Shown: one piece after another, positions 8,053 through 12,146 of the stretch
Position numbering within the stretch: the first letter of the stretch is position 1
Layout of the letters: every line of letters starts with the position of its first letter
Assembly: GCA_905234305.1 (NCBI GenBank)
Contig: CAJOHT010000057.1
Span: forward strand, 1 to 12,146
DNA from: an uncultured Ruminococcus sp.
GTDB taxonomy: Bacteria > Bacillota > Clostridia > Oscillospirales > Acutalibacteraceae
Reading direction: 5' to 3'
DNA: 12,146 bases
Notes under the pieces: generated by a model
What the model saw: only the letters and a program-made list of their open reading frames with translations
Database searches by the model: none
Told to the model about the DNA's origin: nothing
Position numbers and translations under genes: made by a program

Positions 8053-8964
8053 ATGGGATTATTCAGTAAAATTAAAGAAGGTTTAAAGAAAACACGAGAC
8101 AGCGTTATCGGTAAGATCGACTCAATGCTCAAATCCTTTACCAAAATTGACGAAGAACTTTTTGAGGAGCTTGAGGAGCTTCTCGTTATGGGCGACGTGG
8201 GTGTAGCTACAGCTCAGGATATATGTGAAAAGGTTAAAGTTAAGGTGAAGGAAAAAGGTACTACCGATCCCGAGGAAATCCGCGGACTTCTTGAAGAAGT
8301 TGTTTGCGAGATGCTTACAGGCGGACAGGAGTTTAATCTTAATACCAAGCCTTCGGTTATACTTGTTATCGGTGTAAACGGCGTCGGTAAAACTACAACT
8401 ATCGGCAAAATGGCTAACAGATTTAAAAACGACGGTAAAAAGGTTTTACTTGCAGCAGCCGATACATTCAGAGCCGCCGCTATCGACCAATTACAGATAT
8501 GGGCGGACAGAAGCGGGTGCGATATTATTAAACAGAATGAAGGAAGCGATCCTGCAGCTGTTGTTTATGATGCGATTTCAGCCGCTAAGGCAAGAAACAC
8601 TGATATTATTATCGCAGATACAGCGGGACGTCTTCATAATAAAAAGCATCTTATGGACGAGCTTGCTAAGATAAACAGGATTATCGATCGCGAGCTTCCT
8701 GATGCCGATAAGGAAATACTTCTCGTTCTTGACGCAACAACAGGTCAGAACGCTGTTTCTCAGGTTGAGCATTTTAAAGAAGCTACGGGGATTACCGGCA
8801 TAGTTTTAACTAAACTTGACGGAACCGCTAAGGGCGGTATTATTCTCGCGATTAAAAACACGCTTGACGTACCTGTTAAATTTATCGGCGTCGGCGAGCA
8901 GATTGATGATTTACAGCCATTTGAGCCTGAAGAGTTTTCTAAGGCGCTTTTCGATTTCAGCTAA
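8053..8964 (+). CDS. ftsY: Signal recognition particle receptor FtsY
   Basis: FtsY is the membrane-associated SRP GTPase that receives Ffh-ribosome complexes and hands them to the translocon. The 303-residue form has only the NG domain with a short basic, amphipathic N-terminus ([15 protein letters not shown]), typical of Gram-positives that lack the long acidic A domain. GTPase motifs are [10 protein letters not shown] at 107-116, [11 protein letters not shown] from D137, DTAGR at 189-193 and [10 protein letters not shown] from 253. A strong ribosome site AAGGTGAT at 8042-8049 precedes ATG 8053, 17 nt after smc. In Bacillus ylxM and ffh follow ftsY; here rdgB follows after 9 nt. Assignment is very secure. 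Confidence 0.98.
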   Translation: MGLFSKIKEGLKKTRDSVIGKIDSMLKSFTKIDEELFEELEELLVMGDVGVATAQDICEKVKVKVKEKGTTDPEEIRGLLEEVVCEMLTGGQEFNLNTKPSVILVIGVNGVGKTTTIGKMANRFKNDGKKVLLAAADTFRAAAIDQLQIWADRSGCDIIKQNEGSDPAAVVYDAISAAKARNTDIIIADTAGRLHNKKHLMDELAKINRIIDRELPDADKEILLVLDATTGQNAVSQVEHFKEATGITGIVLTKLDGTAKGGIILAIKNTLDVPVKFIGVGEQIDDLQPFEPEEFSKALFDFS

Positions 8965-8973
8965 GAGGATTTT

Positions 8974-9582
8974 ATGAGATTTATTATTGCTACTAATAAT
9001 TCAAAAAAACTGGTGGAGCTTGAGAGAATTCTTGCTCCGCTGGGTATAGATGCTGTTTCTCCTAAAGAAGCGGGGATTTCTCTTAATGATGTAGAAGAAA
9101 ACGGTGCAACTTTTTTGGAGAATTCCTTTATAAAAGCTGAAGCGGCTTGTAGTAAAACGGGACTTCCCGCTATTGCCGACGATTCGGGTATCTGCGTTGA
9201 CGCTTTAGGCGGAGAACCCGGGATATATTCTGCGAGATTTGGCGGCGAGGGAGCCGATGATAATGATAAAAATAATCTTATCCTTGAGCGTTTAAAAAAC
9301 ACAGAAGATAAAGATAGAACCGCTCATTATACCTGCGCGATTACCTGCGTGTTTCCCGATGGAAATAAAATTCAGGTTGAGGGTAAATGCTTCGGTGAAA
9401 TCGCTTACGCTGCTGACGGAGACGGCGGATTCGGTTACGACCCTATATTTCTTTATAACGGTATATCATTTGGGAATTTTTCCGCTGAGGAGAAGGATAA
9501 GGTTAGCCATAGGGGAAACGCTTTAAGAATGTTTAAGGCTGAATTAATTAAATATTTGGAGGGTAATAATGCTTACAAGTAA
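8974..9582 (+). CDS. rdgB: XTP/dITP diphosphatase (RdgB/HAM1 family)
   Basis: This is a house-cleaning nucleotide pyrophosphatase that hydrolyses XTP, ITP and dITP to the monophosphate and PPi, keeping deaminated purines out of nucleic acids. The 202-residue length is typical. Motifs are the N-terminal substrate loop TNNSKK at 7-12, FLENSFIKA around 47-55, the metal/catalytic segment DDSG at 69-72, YSARFGG at 85-91, FGYDP at 153-157 and SHRG at 178-181. The start is supported by AGAGGA at 8964-8969, 4 nt before ATG 8974. Its last 14 nt overlap yhbY, so translation of the two is probably coupled. The function does not depend on the neighbours; the family call is firm. Confidence 0.96.
   Translation: MRFIIATNNSKKLVELERILAPLGIDAVSPKEAGISLNDVEENGATFLENSFIKAEAACSKTGLPAIADDSGICVDALGGEPGIYSARFGGEGADDNDKNNLILERLKNTEDKDRTAHYTCAITCVFPDGNKIQVEGKCFGEIAYAADGDGGFGYDPIFLYNGISFGNFSAEEKDKVSHRGNALRMFKAELIKYLEGNNAYK
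9558..9563 (+). promoter_or_regulatory. Ribosome binding site of yhbY inside the end of rdgB
   Basis: GGAGGG lies 5 nt before ATG 9569, inside the last codons of rdgB. Its strength and spacing support the yhbY start, although that start makes the two genes overlap by 14 nt. Confidence 0.75.
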
Positions 9583-9880
9583 ACAAAGAGCTTATTTAAG
9601 AAGCCTAGCTAATAATATAGAAACGATTATTTATGTCGGTAAAGGCGGAATGAATGAACAGATTATGAAGCAGGTTGACGACGCTTTAACCGCCAGGGAA
9701 CTTATTAAAGGCAAGTGCCTTGAGAATTCTCCGCTTAATTCAAGAGAAGCCGCGGATTTACTAGCTCCCGAAGTAAAATGTGATGTTGTACAGGTTATCG
9801 GTTCAAAATTTGTGTTATACAGACCGAATCCCGATGAACCTGTCATAGAATTGCCTAAATCAAGAAAAAACAGGGCGTGA
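9569..9880 (+). CDS. yhbY: CRM-domain ribosome assembly RNA-binding protein YhbY
   Basis: YhbY (YqeI in Bacillus) is a single-domain CRM protein that associates with pre-50S ribosomal particles. The 103-residue protein is complete. It begins LTSKQRAYLRSLAN, has the RNA-binding loop VGKGGM with GKGG at 24-27, LIKGKCLENS at 45-54, and the closing strand VQVIGSKFVLYRP at about 74-86. The tail is basic (SRKNRA). It overlaps rdgB by 14 nt and has a strong GGAGGG ribosome site. In Bacillus and many Clostridia nadD lies between this gene and yqeK; here only 4 nt separate them. The molecular role is inferred from the family. Confidence 0.94.
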   Translation: MLTSKQRAYLRSLANNIETIIYVGKGGMNEQIMKQVDDALTARELIKGKCLENSPLNSREAADLLAPEVKCDVVQVIGSKFVLYRPNPDEPVIELPKSRKNRA

Positions 9881-9884
9881 TATT

Positions 9885-10466
9885 GTGACTATTAATGACT
9901 ATCGTTCGTTGATTAAATCCCGAATGGGAGAAAAACGTTATATCCATAGCTTAAACGTTGCTAAAAGCGCGGTCGAATTAGCTCGAAAATACGGAGCAGA
10001 TATCGAAAAAGCTGAGATTGCGGGTATTCTTCACGACAGCTGCAAGGAAATTCCAAAGGATGAAATGTTGCAAATTATCCTTAGCGGTGGTATAATACTT
10101 GACGCGATTGAAAAAGATACTTCAAAGCTCTGGCACGCTATCGCGGGAGCTGTTTACGTACGCGATCACCTAGATATTCGCGACGATGATATTTTTAACG
10201 CTATTAAATATCATACTACAGGCAGGGCGAATATGTCGCTTTTGGAAAAGATAATTTTCACCGCGGATTTTATAAGCGACGAGCGCGATTATGACGGCGT
10301 AGATATTATGCGTAAAAAAGCGTTTGAGGATTTGGACAACGCTATGCTGTTCGGGCTACAATTTACTATTTCCGATTTAGCTAAACGAAAGCTGACTATC
10401 CACAGCAACGCACTTAACTGCTATAATGATGTTATTATAAATTTAAATAAGAAGGGGTTGCTTTAA
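9885..10466 (+). CDS. yqeK: HD-domain hydrolase YqeK (symmetrical Ap4A hydrolase type)
   Basis: YqeK-family HD proteins are iron-dependent hydrolases that split diadenosine tetraphosphate into two ADP. The 193-residue protein shows the expected metal ligands: H21 in RYIHS, H50-D51 in GILHDSCKE, H84 in KLWHAIAG, H110 in IKYHTTGR and D128 in FTADFISDERDY. The GTG start at 9885 gives the usual ~18 residues before RYIHS. AGGG at 9872-9875 is a weak ribosome site, and an internal ATG 14 codons in is the alternative start. The gene follows yhbY by 4 nt and its TAA overlaps the rsfS ATG. The family normally sits beside nadD and rsfS; nadD is missing from this slot. A promoter-like sequence lies inside it at 10068-10096. 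Confidence 0.92.
   Translation: MTINDYRSLIKSRMGEKRYIHSLNVAKSAVELARKYGADIEKAEIAGILHDSCKEIPKDEMLQIILSGGIILDAIEKDTSKLWHAIAGAVYVRDHLDIRDDDIFNAIKYHTTGRANMSLLEKIIFTADFISDERDYDGVDIMRKKAFEDLDNAMLFGLQFTISDLAKRKLTIHSNALNCYNDVIINLNKKGLL
10068..10096 (+). promoter_or_regulatory. Candidate internal sigma-A promoter in yqeK
   Basis: TTGCAA at 10068-10073 (4 of 6 matches to TTGACA) is separated by exactly 17 nt from a perfect TATAAT at 10091-10096. A TG in the extended -10 position lies at 10088-10089. Transcription would begin near 10103 and could supply rsfS and leuS, whose starts lie about 360 and 720 nt downstream. It overlaps codons for QIILSGGII in yqeK, so chance composition in an AT-leaning gene could also explain it. 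Confidence 0.3.
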
Positions 10467-10810
10467 TGACAACTTATGAACAAGCTGTAAAAATTGCAAA
10501 TATACTCGATAAAAAAATAGCTCAGGATATTAAAATCAGCGAAATATCCGACGTGACTATCCTCGCTGACTATATGGGTAGAAGCAGCACTCAGGTTAAA
10601 TCGCTTGCCGACGAGGTTGAGTATCAGATGGACGAGGCAGGTATTTCCGTAAGCCATATAGAGGGACATCGTTCCAACAGCTGGATTTTACTTGATTACG
10701 TTGATATTATCGTTAATATTTTCAACGAGGAAGCGCGCGAGTTTTACGACCTTGAAAGACTTTGGCAGGACGGCAAAGAACTTGATTTATCAGGAATACT
10801 AGAAGAATAA
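10466..10810 (+). CDS. rsfS: Ribosomal silencing factor RsfS
   Basis: RsfS (Iojap/DUF143) binds ribosomal protein L14 and blocks 30S-50S joining in slow growth or stationary phase. The 114-residue protein is full length. It has the N-terminal helix (ANILDKKIAQDI), the core GRSSTQVKSLADEVE at 38-52, and the conserved closing block WILLDYVDIIVNIFNEEAREF from 73 followed by YDLERLW. The ATG overlaps the yqeK stop in TAATG. AGAAGGGG just upstream, with AAGGGG at 10452-10457, is a good ribosome site. leuS follows after 15 nt. The yqeK-rsfS-leuS linkage is common in Firmicutes. Assignment is secure. Confidence 0.96.
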   Translation: MTTYEQAVKIANILDKKIAQDIKISEISDVTILADYMGRSSTQVKSLADEVEYQMDEAGISVSHIEGHRSNSWILLDYVDIIVNIFNEEAREFYDLERLWQDGKELDLSGILEE

Positions 10811-10812
10811 TC

Positions 10813-10818
10813 GGGAGG
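10813..10818 (+). promoter_or_regulatory. Ribosome binding site supporting the GTG start of leuS
   Basis: GGGAGG lies 7 nt before GTG 10826 in the 15-nt gap after rsfS. No ATG lies near it in the leuS frame, so this strong site decides the GTG start. The gap is far too short for a T-box leader. Confidence 0.8.
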
Positions 10819-10825
10819 TATAGAC

Positions 10826-12146
10826 GTGAGATATAATCATAAAAGTGTTGAGAAAAAATGGCAGGATATATGGGAGGAAAAGGGTGTATTCCATGCTAGC
10901 GACGATACATCAAAGGAAAAGTTTTACGCTCTGATTGAATTCCCGTATCCTTCGGGACAGGGATTGCACGTAGGTCATCCGCGCCCATATACAGCGCTCG
11001 ATACTGTAGCGCGTAAAAGAAGACTTCAGGGCTATAATGTTCTTTATCCTATAGGTTGGGATGCTTTCGGACTTCCTACCGAAAACTACGCAATAAAGAA
11101 TCATATTCACCCCGAAGTAGTAACTAAACAGAATATTGCCCGCTTTAAAAAGCAGATCCAGTCTTTAGGTATTTCATTTGACTGGAGCAGGGAGATTAAT
11201 ACTACCGACCCCGATTATTATAAGTGGACTCAGTGGATTTTTCTCCAGCTTTTCAAAAAAGGACTTGCTTATAAAAAAGAAATGAACGTTAACTGGTGTA
11301 CCTCTTGTAAATGCGTTTTAGCTAACGAGGAAGTTGTTAACGGTGTTTGCGAACGTTGCGGCAGCGAAGTTATCCACAAGGTTAAATCCCAGTGGATGCT
11401 TAAAATTACCGCTTACGCTGACAGGCTTATAAACGACCTTGATTTGGTTGATTATCCCGCAAGAGTTAAAGCTCAGCAGATTAACTGGATTGGTCGCTCT
11501 ACGGGAGCTGAGGTTGATTTTACAGCTCCAACAGGCGATACGCTTACGGTTTATACGACCCGCTGCGATACGCTTTTCGGCGCTACATATATGGTAATTT
11601 CTCCCGAGCATCCGCTTATTGAGAAATGGGCTGATAAACTTAATAATATTGACGAAGTAAGAGAATATCAGCTTGCCGCTTCTAAAAAATCCGATTTTGA
11701 AAGAACAGAAGTCGCTAAAGACAAAACAGGTATACGTTTAGACGGAGTAGAAGCTATTAATCCTGTTAACAATACTAAAATTCCGATTTTTGTTTCCGAT
11801 TATGTACTTGTTTCATACGGTACTGGCGCTATTATGGCTGTACCCGCTCACGATACCCGTGACTGGGAGTTCGCTAAGAAGTTCAACCTTCCGATTATTG
11901 AAGTTGTAAAGGGAGGAGAGGATGTTCAGAAAGAAGCCTTTACTGATTGCGCAACAGGTATATTGGTGAACTCGGGCTTTATTAACGATTTATCTGTTGA
12001 TGAAGCGAAAGAAAAAATGATTAAATGGCTCGAGGATAATAAAATCGGACGAGCTAAGGTTAATTATAAATTAAGAGATTGGGTGTTCTCGCGTCAGCGT
12101 TATTGGGGCGAACCCATTCCGATAGTTCACTGCGAGAAATGCGGTT
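10826..12146 (+). CDS. leuS: Leucyl-tRNA synthetase, N-terminal part (3' end outside window)
   Basis: LeuRS is the class I synthetase that charges tRNA-Leu and edits misacylated tRNA. The frame is open from GTG 10826 to the window end, 440 whole codons, about half of the usual ~800+ residues. The catalytic HIGH motif appears as HVGH at 48-51 in [21 protein letters not shown] zinc knuckle has C158/C161 and C175/C178. The CP1 editing domain shows the threonine-rich TTRCDTLFG from T244 and the conserved Asp D343 in [12 protein letters not shown], so editing should be active. The visible end re-enters the catalytic core ([17 protein letters not shown]). The KMSKS motif lies beyond the window. The gene is directly downstream of rsfS with no separate leader. 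Confidence 0.97.
   Translation, partial: MRYNHKSVEKKWQDIWEEKGVFHASDDTSKEKFYALIEFPYPSGQGLHVGHPRPYTALDTVARKRRLQGYNVLYPIGWDAFGLPTENYAIKNHIHPEVVTKQNIARFKKQIQSLGISFDWSREINTTDPDYYKWTQWIFLQLFKKGLAYKKEMNVNWCTSCKCVLANEEVVNGVCERCGSEVIHKVKSQWMLKITAYADRLINDLDLVDYPARVKAQQINWIGRSTGAEVDFTAPTGDTLTVYTTRCDTLFGATYMVISPEHPLIEKWADKLNNIDEVREYQLAASKKSDFERTEVAKDKTGIRLDGVEAINPVNNTKIPIFVSDYVLVSYGTGAIMAVPAHDTRDWEFAKKFNLPIIEVVKGGEDVQKEAFTDCATGILVNSGFINDLSVDEAKEKMIKWLEDNKIGRAKVNYKLRDWVFSRQRYWGEPIPIVHCEKCG

Noticed and set aside
10832..10837. TATAAT at the start of leuS
   Set aside because: It lies just after the GTG start, has no matching -35, and would produce a transcript lacking the ribosome site.

Overview
The window is a gene-dense, all-plus-strand run of twelve housekeeping genes. 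The base composition is AT-leaning. The gene order (topA-trmFO, then plsX-rnc-radical SAM-smc-ftsY, then rdgB-yhbY-yqeK-rsfS-leuS) points to a Gram-positive Clostridia-type bacterium, perhaps an uncultured gut Ruminococcaceae/Oscillospiraceae relative. That placement comes from synteny and protein style only. No mobile element, CRISPR array, tRNA, rRNA, riboswitch or terminator was seen.

Layout. Positions 1-551 hold the C-terminal end of DNA topoisomerase I, with three zinc ribbons. Positions 551-1844 hold trmFO (tRNA m5U54 methylation), split by a frame change near 1247 that looks like a roughly 20-base deletion. plsX (phospholipid synthesis) and rnc (RNase III) follow. Next is a short Elp3-like radical SAM gene whose reading frame opens inside the end of rnc and has no ATG, GTG or TTG before its iron-sulfur cysteines. 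smc (chromosome condensation) and ftsY (SRP receptor) come next. The second half holds rdgB (house-cleaning nucleotide pyrophosphatase), yhbY (CRM-domain ribosome-associated RNA binder), yqeK (HD-domain Ap4A hydrolase type), rsfS (ribosome silencing factor) and the first 440 codons of leuS, which runs off the window.

Organisation. Neighbouring genes overlap by 1-14 nt or are separated by at most 17 nt. There is therefore no intergenic room for ordinary promoters, terminators or a T-box, and the set is probably co-transcribed with translational coupling. One promoter-like sequence (TTGCAA-17 nt-TATAAT with an extended -10 TG) lies inside yqeK and could add transcription of rsfS-leuS.

The genes cover chromosome topology and segregation, RNA processing and modification, ribosome assembly and dormancy, membrane synthesis and targeting, and nucleotide hygiene. 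I found no convincing new biological system. The points most worth a second look are the broken trmFO, the unusual start of the radical SAM gene, the absence of nadD and acpP from their common places, and the internal promoter candidate.
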